DNA of 64,000 bases from Pseudomonas sp. CFBP13508 (GCF_005233515.1 NZ_QFZZ01000011.1:89308-153307); one strand, 5' to 3'; shown: positions 23,321 through 32,378, numbered from the stretch's first letter. Notes: generated by a model not told the origin, from the letters alone. Program-made: numbers and translations.

Positions 23321-24106
23321 TCAGCGCGCCCGTGCCAGTTCGCGTAGCAACTGCAGGGCCTCGCTGGCCAGCGGTTGATACTGGTTGAGAATGTCCGCCA
23401 GCCCCACCCAGACGATGAACAGGCCGAGCACCAGGGTCAGCGGAAAACCGATCGAGAAGATATTCAGTTGCGGCGCGGCGCGGGTCATCACGCCGAAAGC
23501 GATGTTGACCACCAGCAGTGCGGTGACGGCCGGCAATACCAGCAACAGCGCGGCGCCGAGCACCCAGCCGAGTTTGCCGGCCAGTTCCCAGTAATGCTCG
23601 ACCATCAAACCGCCGCCGACCGGCAAAGTGGTGAAGCTTTCAGTGAGGACTTCGAACACTACCAGGTGGCCGTTCATCGACAGGAACAGCAACGTCACCA
23701 GCATGGTGAAGAACTGCCCGATCACCGCCACCGAAACGCCGTTGGTTGGGTCGATCATCGAGGCGAAGCCCATGCCCATCTGCACCGCGACAATCTGCCC
23801 GGCGACGGCAAACGCCTGGAAGAACAGTTGCAGGGAAAAGCCCAGTACGGCGCCGACCAGAATCTGCTCGCCGATCAGCAGCAGGCCGCTGAGATCCAGC
23901 GGGCTGACGGCGGGCATCGGCGGCAGCGCCGGGGTGATGACCACGGTGATCGCCACGGCGAAATACAGGCGCACGCGACGCGGGATCAGGGTGGTGCCGA
24001 ATACCGGCATGACCATCAGCATCGACGCCACGCGAAACAGCGGCAACATGAACGACGCCACCCAGGTGCTGATCTGGGTGTCGGTCAGCTGAAGCAGCGA
24101 TTGCAT
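23321..24106 (-). CDS. fliR: Flagellar export gate protein FliR
   Basis: A 261-residue integral membrane protein starting MQSLLQLTDTQISTWVASFM. Its length and multiple hydrophobic helices match the FliR/SctT family. With FliP and FliQ it forms the helical export gate at the centre of the MS ring. It lies 3 nt after fliQ and 3 nt before flhB, so expression is probably translationally coupled. Confidence 0.96.
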   Translation of the reverse strand: MQSLLQLTDTQISTWVASFMLPLFRVASMLMVMPVFGTTLIPRRVRLYFAVAITVVITPALPPMPAVSPLDLSGLLLIGEQILVGAVLGFSLQLFFQAFAVAGQIVAVQMGMGFASMIDPTNGVSVAVIGQFFTMLVTLLFLSMNGHLVVFEVLTESFTTLPVGGGLMVEHYWELAGKLGWVLGAALLLVLPAVTALLVVNIAFGVMTRAAPQLNIFSIGFPLTLVLGLFIVWVGLADILNQYQPLASEALQLLRELARAR

Positions 24107-24109
24107 GGG

Positions 24110-24379
24110 TTAGCCGATGACCATCGGAATGTTTTTGTACAGCTGGATGATGTATTCCATGAACGTCTGCACGATCCACGGACCGCCGATGATCAGGGTC
24201 ACCAACATCACCAGCAGACGCGGCAGGAAGCTCAGGGTCTGTTCGTTGATCTGCGTGGCGGCCTGGAACATCGACACCAGCAGGCCGACCAGCAGGCTCG
24301 GCACCACCAGGATGGCGACCATCATGGTGGTCAGCCACAGGGCTTCACGAAAGATATCGACCGCGACTTCCGGGGTCAT
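24110..24379 (-). CDS. fliQ: Flagellar export gate protein FliQ
   Basis: An 89-residue protein with two hydrophobic hairpin helices (about 15-40 and 50-75), including LVGLLVSMFQAATQINEQTL, typical of FliQ/SctS. Several copies join FliP and FliR in the export gate. Its ATG overlaps the fliP stop codon by four bases. Confidence 0.96.
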   Translation of the reverse strand: MTPEVAVDIFREALWLTTMMVAILVVPSLLVGLLVSMFQAATQINEQTLSFLPRLLVMLVTLIIGGPWIVQTFMEYIIQLYKNIPMVIG

Positions 24380-25134
24380 GGCGAAACACCTCCAAAACTG
24401 CTGGCCAGAGTGCCGATGATCAGCGCCCAGCCATCGACCAGCACGAACAGCATGATCTTGAACGGCAGCGAGATGATCAGCGGCGAGAGCATCATCATAC
24501 CCATGGCCATCAGCACGCTCGCGACAACGAGGTCGATGATCAGGAACGGGATGAAGATCATGAAGCCGATCTGGAACGCGGTTTTAAGCTCGGAGGTGAC
24601 GAATGCCGGTACCAGAATGGTCAGCGGCGCCTGATCCGGGCTGGCGATGTCGGTGCGCTTGGACAGGCGCATGAACAGCTCCAGATCGCTGGTGCGGGTC
24701 TGCGCGAGCATGAAGTCCTTGATCGGCACCTGAGCCTTTTCCACCGTTTGCTGTGCGGTGAGGGTTTCCGCCAGATACGGTTGCAGCGCATCGTTGTTCA
24801 CCCGGTCGAACACCGGCGCCATGATGAACAGCGTCAGGAACAGCGCCATGCCGGTGAGGATCTGGTTCGACGGCGTCTGTTGCAGGCCGAGGGCCTGACG
24901 CAGGATCGAGAAGACGATGATGATCCGCGTGAAACTGGTCATCAGAATGACCGCCGCTGGAATAAAGCTCAGCGCGGTCATGATCAGCAGGATCTGCAGA
25001 CTGACCGAATATTCCTGCCCGCCATCGGCATTGGTGCCCAGCGTGATCGCCGGGATCGACAACGGATCGGCGGCGAACGCCAGCGGCGCGGCCAGCAACA
25101 GCAGCAGCGACAAGACGATGCGGAGCGCACCCAT
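24376..25134 (-). CDS. fliP: Flagellar export gate protein FliP
   Basis: A 252-residue protein. The N-terminus MGALRIVLSLLLLLAAPLAF is a cleavable signal peptide, as usual for FliP. Four membrane helices follow, with the family segments MTSFTRIIIVFSILRQALG and PFLIIDLVVASVLMAMGMMM. Five copies form the core of the export gate, helped by FliO. Its ATG overlaps the fliO stop codon (TAATG). Confidence 0.97.
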   Translation of the reverse strand: MGALRIVLSLLLLLAAPLAFAADPLSIPAITLGTNADGGQEYSVSLQILLIMTALSFIPAAVILMTSFTRIIIVFSILRQALGLQQTPSNQILTGMALFLTLFIMAPVFDRVNNDALQPYLAETLTAQQTVEKAQVPIKDFMLAQTRTSDLELFMRLSKRTDIASPDQAPLTILVPAFVTSELKTAFQIGFMIFIPFLIIDLVVASVLMAMGMMMLSPLIISLPFKIMLFVLVDGWALIIGTLASSFGGVSP

Positions 25135-25586
25135 TACTTCGTATCCTTTTGGTCCTTGCCGAGAATTTTCAGCAGATGCTGAGCAAATTCCGGCGTCGCT
25201 TTTTCACTGGCGCTGGGGACTTCGACCGGTTCCTTGAGCACATGCAGCGCGGTGATGGTGCCGGGGCTGAGGCCGAGCAGAATCTGCTCGTTGCCCACCT
25301 GCACCAGCATCAAGCGGTCACGCGGGCCGAGCGCGCGTGAGCCGATCAACTCGATCACCTGGCCCTTGCCCGCCGGCCCCGCCTGTTGCACGCGGCGCAG
25401 CAGCCAGGCGAGGAAGAAGATCAAGCCCAGCACCAGCAGCAAACCGAACACCAGTTGCGTCAACTGACCGGCCACGCCGCTGTTGACCATTGGCGCGGTG
25501 GCGGCAGGCGTGGCAGTGGTTGCGCTCGGCTCGGAAGCCAGCACGCTCAACGGCCATGCCAGCAGAACCCAGAGAAACCTTTTCAC
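25134..25586 (-). CDS. fliO: Flagellar export assembly protein FliO
   Basis: A 150-residue protein with an N-terminal signal-like segment (residues 1-18), a Thr/Ala-rich periplasmic piece, one membrane helix (about 43-66, LVFGLLLVLGLIFFLAWLLR) and a cytoplasmic domain with GPRDRLMLVQVGNEQILLG. FliO helps FliP oligomerise. It starts one base after fliN ends and overlaps fliP. Confidence 0.93.
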   Translation of the reverse strand: MKRFLWVLLAWPLSVLASEPSATTATPAATAPMVNSGVAGQLTQLVFGLLLVLGLIFFLAWLLRRVQQAGPAGKGQVIELIGSRALGPRDRLMLVQVGNEQILLGLSPGTITALHVLKEPVEVPSASEKATPEFAQHLLKILGKDQKDTK

Positions 25587-26048
25587 TCAGCGCAGCTTCT
25601 TGATGCGTTCGCTTGGGCTGATCACGTCGGTCAGGCGGATGCCGAACTTCTCGTTGACCACTACTACTTCGCCGTGGGCGATCAAGGTGCCGTTGACCAG
25701 CACGTCGAGCGGCTCACCGGCCAGACGATCAAGCTCGATCACCGAACCCTGGTTGAGTTGCAGCAGGTTGCGGATGTTGATGTCGGTGCTGCCGACTTCC
25801 ATGGAAATCGATACCGGAATGTCGAGGATCACGTCCAGGTTCGGCCCGTCGAGGGTCACCGGATCATTGTTCTTCGGCACGCTGCCGAACTCTTCCATCG
25901 GCAGACGGTTGGAGCTGGAAGTGCCGGCGTCGGCGGCCAGCAGTGCATCGATGTCAGCCTGGCCGGCATCACCGGTTTCTTCCAGGGCCGCAGCCCATTC
26001 ATCGGCCAGTGCCTGGTCGTCCTGCGCGTTCATATCGTCGTTCATCAT
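25587..26048 (-). CDS. fliN: Flagellar motor switch protein FliN
   Basis: A 153-residue protein. An acidic N-terminal region (DDQALADEWAAALEE) precedes the C-terminal SpoA domain (about 75-150, LDVILDIPVSISMEVG). FliN forms the lower C-ring with FliM and binds FliH during export. Two adjacent ATG codons are possible starts; the second (26045) has better spacing (6 nt) from the GAGGA site. It follows fliM after 52 nt. Confidence 0.96.
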   Translation of the reverse strand: MMNDDMNAQDDQALADEWAAALEETGDAGQADIDALLAADAGTSSSNRLPMEEFGSVPKNNDPVTLDGPNLDVILDIPVSISMEVGSTDINIRNLLQLNQGSVIELDRLAGEPLDVLVNGTLIAHGEVVVVNEKFGIRLTDVISPSERIKKLR

Positions 26049-26100
26049 GTGTCCTCGGCGGGCAACAATTCGGTTAAATACGGGGGTGAAAAGCGCCGCC

Positions 26101-27069
26101 TCAGCGACGCTCGATCGGCTCGATTACCTGCAACGCGAGGTTGCCTTTGTGCGAGCCCATCTTGACCTTGAAGGCCGGCACGCCGTTGGCGCGCATGATC
26201 ATGTCTTCCGGCATTTCGACCGGGATCACGTCACCCGGCTGCATGTGCAGGATGTCGCGCAGTTTCAACTGGCGGCGGGCCACGGTGGCACCGATCGGCA
26301 CGTCGACATCGAGCACGTCCTGGCGCAGGGCGTTGACCCAGCGCTCGTCCTGATCGTCGAGGTCGGACTGGAAACCGGCGTCGAGCATTTCGCGCACCGG
26401 CTCGATCATCGAGTACGGCATGGTCACGTGCAGATCGCCGCCACCGCCATCGAGTTCGATGTGGAAGGTGGAAACCACAATCGCTTCGCTCGGGCCGACG
26501 ATGTTGGCCATGGCCGGGTTCACTTCCGAGTTGATGTACTCGAAATTGACTTCCATGATCGCCTGCCAGGCTTCCTTCAGATCGACGAAAGCCTGCTCGA
26601 GCACCATGCGCACTACGCGCAGTTCGGTCGGGGTGAATTCACGCCCTTCGATCTTGGCGTGACGGCCGTCGCCGCCGAAGAAGTTGTCCACCAGTTTGAA
26701 CACCAGTTTGGCGTCGAGGATGAACAGCGCGGTGCCGCGCAGCGGTTTGATCTTGACCAGGTTGAGGCTGGTCGGCACGTACAGCGAGTGCACGTATTCG
26801 CCGAACTTCATCACCTGCACGCCACCGACAGCCACGTCCGCCGAGCGGCGCAGCATGTTGAACATGCTGATGCGGGTGTAGCGGGCGAAACGCTCGTTGA
26901 TCATTTCCAGCGTCGGCATGCGTCCACGAACGATGCGATCCTGGCTGGTCAGGTCGTAGCTTTTGACACTGCCGGGTTCGGCAGCATTATCGGTCTGTAC
27001 CAGACCATCATCGACGCCATGCAAGAGCGCATCGATTTCATCCTGGGACAGCAGATCCTGCACGGCCAT
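26101..27069 (-). CDS. fliM: Flagellar motor switch protein FliM
   Basis: A 322-residue C-ring protein. The N-terminal LLSQDEIDALLHG is the CheY-phosphate binding segment. The middle CheC-like domain (about 50-235) contacts FliG, and the C-terminal SpoA domain (about 245-320) contacts FliN. It is the target of CheY encoded at 8.5 kb. It starts 9 nt after fliL. Confidence 0.97.
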   Translation of the reverse strand: MAVQDLLSQDEIDALLHGVDDGLVQTDNAAEPGSVKSYDLTSQDRIVRGRMPTLEMINERFARYTRISMFNMLRRSADVAVGGVQVMKFGEYVHSLYVPTSLNLVKIKPLRGTALFILDAKLVFKLVDNFFGGDGRHAKIEGREFTPTELRVVRMVLEQAFVDLKEAWQAIMEVNFEYINSEVNPAMANIVGPSEAIVVSTFHIELDGGGGDLHVTMPYSMIEPVREMLDAGFQSDLDDQDERWVNALRQDVLDVDVPIGATVARRQLKLRDILHMQPGDVIPVEMPEDMIMRANGVPAFKVKMGSHKGNLALQVIEPIERR

Positions 27070-27078
27070 GTCGTGTTC

Positions 27079-27582
27079 CTACTGCAGTACGAAATTAGTG
27101 AAAAGCAACTGTTCGATGACCACTTTGCCCAGTTCTTTCTGCGCCACTTCCTGGACGCTGGCGGTGGCCTTCTGGCGCAACATCTCTTGCCCGACCGGGG
27201 TCGCCAGTGTGGCGAAATCCTGACCGGAGAAGAGCATCACCAGGTTGTTGCGGATAACCGGCATGTGCACTTTGAGCGCGTCCAGATCAGCCTGATTACG
27301 CGCCAGCATGGTGATGCTCACCTGCATGTAGCGCTGACGACCGTTCTGGTTGTAGTTGGCAACGAAGGCCGGCGCCATCGGCTCGAAAATCGCCGCCTGC
27401 TTACCGACCGGCGCTGCTTCAGCGGCCTCGGCAGGCTTGCTCTGCGCGCCGTGCATGAAGAACCAGGTCGCCCCGACGGATGCACCAATGGCCACCAGCA
27501 ACGCCAGCACGATCACGATGATCAGCTTGAGTTTGCCTTTGGTTGCGGGGTCTTTTACTGCTGCAGCTTCGCTCTTCGCCAT
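27079..27582 (-). CDS. fliL: Flagellar basal-body-associated protein FliL
   Basis: A 167-residue protein with a short basic cytoplasmic start, one membrane helix (about 19-42, LIIVIVLALLVAIGASVGA) and a periplasmic FliL domain related to stomatin/prohibitin folds. It supports stator function around the motor. It is first in fliLMNOPQR-flhB and has a strong sigma-54 promoter upstream at 27634-27649. Confidence 0.95.
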   Translation of the reverse strand: MAKSEAAAVKDPATKGKLKLIIVIVLALLVAIGASVGATWFFMHGAQSKPAEAAEAAPVGKQAAIFEPMAPAFVANYNQNGRQRYMQVSITMLARNQADLDALKVHMPVIRNNLVMLFSGQDFATLATPVGQEMLRQKATASVQEVAQKELGKVVIEQLLFTNFVLQ

Positions 27583-27633
27583 GCCAATAATCCGTCACTA
27601 ATCGGGGGTTTCACAGTCGCACGGCAAGGCAAG

Positions 27634-27649
27634 AGCAAGTGTTATGCCA
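27634..27649 (-). promoter_or_regulatory. fliL: Sigma-54 promoter of the fliL operon
   Basis: Minus-strand TGGCATAACACTTGCT fits the consensus TGGCAC-N5-TTGCT with one mismatch and exact GG-N10-GC spacing. It lies about 50 nt before the fliL ATG. Control by FleR or FleQ is expected from the known Pseudomonas hierarchy. Confidence 0.85.
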
Positions 27650-27687
27650 GAAGTGTCGGAGGTCGAGAACGACGCTAAAGTCAAAGG

Positions 27688-27885
27688 CACCCTCACCCCA
27701 GCCCTCTCCCGGAGGGAGAGGGGGCCGACCGAGATGTAATGGGGCTGGACATCGACCTGCACAACCGAGGTGATTGCAAGTTCAGGGCGGGACGGATTCA
27801 GCGATGCTCGTTCAGGTCGGCGTAGTTCTTCAAGATTCCCCAATCGGTCCCCTCTCCCTCTGGGAGAGGGCTAGGGTGAGGGGCT
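27688..27885. repeat. Inverted pair of CCCTCTCCC intergenic repeats between fliK and fliL
   Basis: CACCCTCACCCCAGCCCTCT at 27688-27707 with its own GGAGGGAGAGGG hairpin, and a near-mirror copy at 27845-27885 ending in GAGAGGGCTAGGGTGAGGGG. The copies face each other about 115 nt apart in a 313-nt gap with no gene. This repeat is frequent in fluorescens-group intergenic regions. The copy next to fliK may help end the fliK transcript. Confidence 0.8.
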
Positions 27886-27895
27886 CTTGATTTGC

Positions 27896-29263
27896 TCAGG
27901 CGTAATAGTCGACCGCGCTGGTGCCGATGACGCTGGTGGTCTGCGCCGCCACTTCAGCGACAGTAGCCGGTGCCAATTCCTCATCCGCCGAATCCAGGCG
28001 GCCACCCGCAGCGCTGGTCCGGCCACTCTGGCCCTGCTGCGCCTGCTCCTGGCCTTGCTGACCCTGCCAGCCACGGTTCTGGTCGGCCACATTGACGTCG
28101 ACCTGGCCCATGCCCTGCTGGTTGAACATGTCGCGCAGGCGGTGCATCTGGCTGTCGAGCGCTTCACGCACGCTCGGGTGCGCGCTCATGAAGGTAACCT
28201 GGGTCTGCTGATCGGGAACCATGTTCACGCGGATATCCAGGCGCCCCAGCTCCGCCGGCTGCAACTGAATGTCGGCGGCCTTCAGGTTGACGCTGGACAG
28301 GTACATGACGCGGTTGACCACTTCTTCGGTCCAGCCACTCTGATGCATGGCGATCGGCTGATTCACCGGCAGCGCATTGGCGGTTTTCGGCGTAGCGGCC
28401 TGGGTCAGTGCCGCCAGACGGTTGGCGAAGTCGTCGACACGGGTGTCGCTGGTGGCGGACTTCAGATCCTTCAGGCCATCGTCGATCAGCCCGCTGAAAG
28501 CTTTTTCGCCGCCCTGACTGGTGCTGTCCTTATCGGCCTGCACGTCGAGCATGCTGGCCATACCGGCGGCGAAGTTCTGCGCGGCGGTCAATTCGCCGTC
28601 AGCCTGAGCTTGAGCAGGCGTGGCTTTCGGCTGTGCTTGGCTGGACGCGGAAATATGCCCGCCCTGCTCCATCGCCATGCGCACGGCCGGCAGGGAATCG
28701 AGCGGGTCGGCTGTCGGATCAAATTCGCTGTCGGTGGCCGCCGGATCTTTGACCATCCCCGATACGACCGCCAATGCAGGCGTTTCGGTTTCCGGCTGGG
28801 CTGGCGTGGCGACTGCCGGGGCCTGCACCACAGGCGCTGGCACCAGTGGCTGGACGACTTGCGCCAAGGCCGGGTCAAGCGCCGGGTCTACAGGCGCGGC
28901 ATCCGCCACAGGGGTTTGTACGGTTTCAGCGGTGTCATCGGCAGTCGCTGTCGCGTCGTCGCTCGCAGGCGCTTTGTCAGCAGGCAACGCTTTGCCGCTA
29001 TCGGCAATTGCTGGCTCGGGCGCGGCAGACTGATCTTTGCCGATATCCTTTTTGCCGCTGCTGTCCGCGACCTTGTCGCGTGCCGGTTTGACTGAGTTAT
29101 CGGCAGTCACGACAGGCTTGGCCGGCGCCTGATCGGCAAACACTTTAGCGAAGCTTGAGGCCTTGTCCCCGGCGTCTGCGGCCATTGCCGACGATTTGGC
29201 CGAGGCGGCTTGCGCCTTGGCCTGAGCGGCGGTCTGAAGAAGAATGTTGGGGGTCGCAGGCAT
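27896..29263 (-). CDS. fliK: Flagellar hook-length control protein FliK
   Basis: A 455-residue protein. A long Ala/Asp/Thr-rich N-terminal region, as in other FliK rulers, precedes the conserved C-terminal domain (about 315-400) with VNLKAADIQLQPAELGRLDI and the adjacent NMVPDQQTQVTFMSAHPSVR. It measures the hook and signals FlhB to switch export. A Gln-rich tail follows. Its own sigma-54-like site lies at 29314-29329. Confidence 0.95.
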   Translation of the reverse strand: MPATPNILLQTAAQAKAQAASAKSSAMAADAGDKASSFAKVFADQAPAKPVVTADNSVKPARDKVADSSGKKDIGKDQSAAPEPAIADSGKALPADKAPASDDATATADDTAETVQTPVADAAPVDPALDPALAQVVQPLVPAPVVQAPAVATPAQPETETPALAVVSGMVKDPAATDSEFDPTADPLDSLPAVRMAMEQGGHISASSQAQPKATPAQAQADGELTAAQNFAAGMASMLDVQADKDSTSQGGEKAFSGLIDDGLKDLKSATSDTRVDDFANRLAALTQAATPKTANALPVNQPIAMHQSGWTEEVVNRVMYLSSVNLKAADIQLQPAELGRLDIRVNMVPDQQTQVTFMSAHPSVREALDSQMHRLRDMFNQQGMGQVDVNVADQNRGWQGQQGQEQAQQGQSGRTSAAGGRLDSADEELAPATVAEVAAQTTSVIGTSAVDYYA

Positions 29264-29313
29264 GACACGGTCTCCGCTGCACTGGGATCGTAGGTACAGT
29301 TGAGCAAGATGAC

Positions 29314-29329
29314 TGCAAGTGCCGGGCCA
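29314..29329 (-). promoter_or_regulatory. fliK: Candidate sigma-54 promoter of fliK
   Basis: Minus-strand TGGCCCGGCACTTGCA has exact GG-N10-GC spacing, a perfect TTGCA -12 box and TGGC at -24. It lies about 50 nt before the fliK ATG. Confidence 0.72.
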
Positions 29330-29368
29330 GTTTGGCCAGACACTTGCAAAAAGCGCCGGACGGCAGCT

Positions 29369-29716
29369 TCAGTGGGTGTGGAGGTAGCGCTTTTCGTTTT
29401 CGTACACCGGGCGTACGTCGGCGAATTCAGAACGGATATCGGCCACCAGTTGAGCAAGCGCTTCCGGACTTTTGTCCTTGGCATTCGACTCAAGATCCTG
29501 GCACAACTCGGCCAGTCGAACCGCGCCCATGTTGCTGGCGCTGCCCTTGAAGCTATGGGCTACATCGGAAAGCGCTTTGGCGCTGGTGCTGTCCTGCAAC
29601 TCGTGCAGGCGACTTTCCGAGTCCTCCAGAAAAGTCTTGAGCAACTCCGGATAACCGTCTTCCATCACCTCGCGCAAGGTGTCGAGAACATCGCGATCTA
29701 CATGTGTGTCTGTCAC
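29369..29716 (-). CDS. hptB: Histidine phosphotransfer protein HptB
   Basis: A 115-residue Hpt domain with the phospho-His segment VAHSFKGSASNMGAVRL. In P. aeruginosa HptB takes phosphate from several hybrid kinases and passes it to HsbR, which links surface lifestyle, the Gac/Rsm pathway and flagellar control. The partner genes hsbR and hsbA are directly upstream in the same orientation, which supports the name. Confidence 0.92.
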   Translation of the reverse strand: MTDTHVDRDVLDTLREVMEDGYPELLKTFLEDSESRLHELQDSTSAKALSDVAHSFKGSASNMGAVRLAELCQDLESNAKDKSPEALAQLVADIRSEFADVRPVYENEKRYLHTH

Positions 29717-29746
29717 TTGCTCACTCCTTGATCAAGAATGGGCGGA

Positions 29747-31450
29747 TTATGCCTCAATCTCCCAGAAAAACTCCACGCTGGCACTACGACCCTGATCCGA
29801 CCAACTGGCATTGCGCCCCAGTTGCCGGACCAGACCGATGCCGCGTCCCGACAAGCGGACGTTATCCACGGGCCGTTCCATGACCCGCGCTACATCAAAC
29901 CCATTGCCGCTGTCATCGATGCGGATGACCAGGCGCCCACCCTCGCCTTGCGGCTGGACCTGCAGATGCACTCGCACGAAACCGTCTTGCAGCGCCTCCA
30001 GCCGCGCCGCGCGCATTTCATAGTATCGGGCAAAACCAGTGGCATCACGCTTGAGACTGGAATCCAGACCGAGCACGCCATGCTCCAGCGCATTGGAATA
30101 CAACTCGGCCAGTACGCTGTACAGCGCCCCGCTCTGCGCGCGCAGGCCATGCACCTCAAGCAGCAACTGCAACAGGAACGGCAACGGATTGAAGCGCCTG
30201 AGCGTAGCTCCGCGAAACTCGAAACTGGCCGACCAGTTCAGCGGGCACGACTGGCCGCTGTCGGAATACACCGGCGCCGCGCCGTGAGCCTGCACCGACT
30301 CAAGCAGACTGACCTCGACCATGCTCACATCGTCACGGGCCTGCCCACGAAAATCGCGCAGGGCCTGTTCGATATCCTCGAACAACCGATCCGGCTCGCG
30401 GTTCGCCGCAAACACCTGCTGCAAGCGCTCGACGCCGAACAACTGGTCATTGGCGTCGCAGGTATCGATCACCCCGTCCGACAGCAGAAACACCCGGTCA
30501 TCAACGGCCATCGGATACACATCCGTGCGGTCATCGAAGGCTTGTGCGCTGAGAATCCCCAGGGGCAAATGCCTCGCCGGCAAGGGCACGCGCTCGCCAC
30601 TGGCAATGCGGTGCAAGTACCCGTCGGGCATGCCGCCGTTCCACACCTCCACCGAACGGCTCTGGAAACTCAGACTGAGCAGCGTGGCGCAGCAGAACAT
30701 GTCCACCGGCAGGATGCGCTTGAGCTTGGCGTTCATCTCGCGCAGGGTTTCGGCCAGGCCGTAGCCCTTGGCGGTCATCCCGTAAAACACCTCGGCCAAC
30801 GGCATCGCCCCGACCGCCGCCGGCAAACCATGCCCGGTGAAATCGCCGAGCATGATGTGCATGTCACCGGCCGGCGTGTACGCCGCCAGCAACAAGTCAC
30901 CGTTGAACAGCGCGTAAGGCGATTGCAGGTATCGGATGTTCGGCGCACTCAGGCAACCGGAATGCGCGACCTTGTCGAACACCGCTTTGGCCACTCGTTG
31001 TTCGTTGAGCAGATAGTCATGATGTTTTGCGATCAGATCGCGCTGCTGCAGGACAGTCGCCTGAAGGCGGCGCAAGCGATCCATCGCCTTGATTTTGGCG
31101 GCGAGTATCACTTGGTTGTACGGCTTCGCCAGAAAGTCGTCGCCGCCAGCCTCCAGACACCGAGCCAGCGCTTCACTCTCGGTCAACGAGGTGAGGAAGA
31201 TGATCGGCACCAGCGCTTCACCCGCCAGCGCCTTGATCTGCCGCGCCGCTTCGAAGCCGTCTAACACCGGCATCAGCGCGTCCATCAACACCAGATCCGG
31301 TTGCTGCCGTGCAAAGGTTGCAACCGCTTCGGCACCGTTGGCCGCTGTCAGCACCTGATGACCCTGACGGCGGACGATGGTCGACAGCAGCAGCCGGTCG
31401 GCGGCGCTGTCTTCGGCGATAAGAATGGTCAGCGGCTCTTGCGCCTGCAT
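29747..31450 (-). CDS. hsbR: Response regulator HsbR: receiver, PP2C phosphatase and anti-sigma-like kinase
   Basis: A 567-residue protein. A receiver domain (about 1-125, ILIAEDSAADRLLL, Asp in LVLMDALMPVLDG) is followed by a SpoIIE/PP2C phosphatase domain (about 185-380, with MLGDFTGHGLPAAVGAM and VFLLSDGVIDTCD) and a C-terminal HATPase (RsbW-like) domain (about 425-560, ELYSNALEHGVLGLD, IRIDDSGNGFD, SGRGIGLVRQL). HsbR controls phosphorylation of the anti-anti-sigma protein HsbA encoded just upstream. The start is the ATG at 31450; a TTG three codons earlier overlaps the hsbA stop. Confidence 0.92.
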   Translation of the reverse strand: MQAQEPLTILIAEDSAADRLLLSTIVRRQGHQVLTAANGAEAVATFARQQPDLVLMDALMPVLDGFEAARQIKALAGEALVPIIFLTSLTESEALARCLEAGGDDFLAKPYNQVILAAKIKAMDRLRRLQATVLQQRDLIAKHHDYLLNEQRVAKAVFDKVAHSGCLSAPNIRYLQSPYALFNGDLLLAAYTPAGDMHIMLGDFTGHGLPAAVGAMPLAEVFYGMTAKGYGLAETLREMNAKLKRILPVDMFCCATLLSLSFQSRSVEVWNGGMPDGYLHRIASGERVPLPARHLPLGILSAQAFDDRTDVYPMAVDDRVFLLSDGVIDTCDANDQLFGVERLQQVFAANREPDRLFEDIEQALRDFRGQARDDVSMVEVSLLESVQAHGAAPVYSDSGQSCPLNWSASFEFRGATLRRFNPLPFLLQLLLEVHGLRAQSGALYSVLAELYSNALEHGVLGLDSSLKRDATGFARYYEMRAARLEALQDGFVRVHLQVQPQGEGGRLVIRIDDSGNGFDVARVMERPVDNVRLSGRGIGLVRQLGRNASWSDQGRSASVEFFWEIEA

Positions 31451-31455
31451 GGGCG

Positions 31456-31761
31456 TCAACTGATATCGAAGAGTTTGTCGAAGTTGGAAATCGCGAGGAT
31501 TTTCTTCACATCGGAACTGCTGTTGACGACGCGGATATCCGACTCGTCGCCGCCGGCGTGATCACGCAGCAGAAGCAGCATGCCCAGCGCGGAGCTGTCG
31601 AGATAAGTGGCCTTCTTCAGATCCACCACTATGGATTCAGGCTTCTCGTTGAGTCGCTCATAGGACTCGCGAAATTCCTGATGCCGACCGAAATCGAATC
31701 GACCCTCGATCGAAATCGTCAGTTTTTTCCCATCTTGAGAGACTTCTGTAACGACTGACAT
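31456..31761 (-). CDS. hsbA: Anti-anti-sigma factor HsbA (STAS domain)
   Basis: A 101-residue single STAS domain with the phospho-Ser segment KKATYLDSSALGMLLLLRDH. In P. aeruginosa unphosphorylated HsbA binds the anti-sigma factor FlgM and the phosphorylated form acts on a diguanylate cyclase, so it switches between motility and biofilm. It is directly followed by hsbR. The position next to flagellar genes fits that role. Confidence 0.92.
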   Translation of the reverse strand: MSVVTEVSQDGKKLTISIEGRFDFGRHQEFRESYERLNEKPESIVVDLKKATYLDSSALGMLLLLRDHAGGDESDIRVVNSSSDVKKILAISNFDKLFDIS

Positions 31762-31837
31762 TGACTGGCTTCCTTGTCATTGACGAACCTGTACAAGGTT
31801 TAGCACCTGTCTGACCTTGGGGCAAGAAACAAGCAAA

Positions 31838-31920
31838 ATCAAAAGATCGCAGCCTTCGGCAGCTTCTACATTTGAAATGCATTCCCCTGTAGGAGCTGCC
31901 GAAGGCTGCGATCTTTTGAT
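31838..31920. repeat. REPIN after fliJ (GATCGCAGCCTTCGGCAGC type)
   Basis: ATCAAAAGATCGCAGCCTTC starting at 31838 and its inverse ending at 31920 form arms of about 33 nt with one mismatch, and an 17-nt loop. This is a second Pseudomonas REP family. It starts two bases after the fliJ stop codon on the minus strand and could protect the 3' end of the fliEFGHIJ transcript. Confidence 0.88.
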
Positions 31921-31922
31921 CT

Positions 31923-32372
31923 TTAAAAAGCATCACGCCGTGGCAAGCGCTGCGACAGTTCATCCAGCAGCTTCTGCTCGCGCTTGTCTTCGAGGCGTTG
32001 CGCTTCATCACGATAGCGCTGCACCAGTTTGCGCAAACCCTCGACGCGGGCAAACGCCTGTTGCCATTCCTCACGCGCCTTGTCGAGCTTGTTCTGGTGC
32101 CAGACCAGACTCTGCCGTTGTTGATCGACAGCGGTGTCGAGTTGCGCCAGAAACCCCTGAAAACCCAGCAGCCACTGCCCGCTCACGCCGGTGCTGCCGC
32201 GCACGATCCACTGCTGCGAGTAATCCAGACGAAAGGCATTGAGGTCGGCCAGTTTGCTTTCGGCAACTTTGACCTGGCCCTGAAAGTAGGCGAGGCGCTG
32301 CACGGCGGCTTTCTCGGCCTTTTCGGCCATGTCCACCACCGGTGCCAGGCGCGCGGCGCGGCTGACGGCCAT
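31923..32372 (-). CDS. fliJ: Flagellar export chaperone-escort protein FliJ
   Basis: A 149-residue, largely helical coiled-coil protein starting MAVSRAARLAPVVDMAEKAE, with a charged tail RLEDKREQKLLDELSQRLP. FliJ inserts in the FliI ring as the stalk and links to FlhA. It lies 6 nt after fliI. Confidence 0.93.
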   Translation of the reverse strand: MAVSRAARLAPVVDMAEKAEKAAVQRLAYFQGQVKVAESKLADLNAFRLDYSQQWIVRGSTGVSGQWLLGFQGFLAQLDTAVDQQRQSLVWHQNKLDKAREEWQQAFARVEGLRKLVQRYRDEAQRLEDKREQKLLDELSQRLPRRDAF

Positions 32373-32378
32373 GGCCGG

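Noticed and set aside
25483..27678. Plus-strand open frame of 731 codons
   Set aside because: Antisense shadow of fliO, fliN, fliM and fliL; no domain is recognisable.
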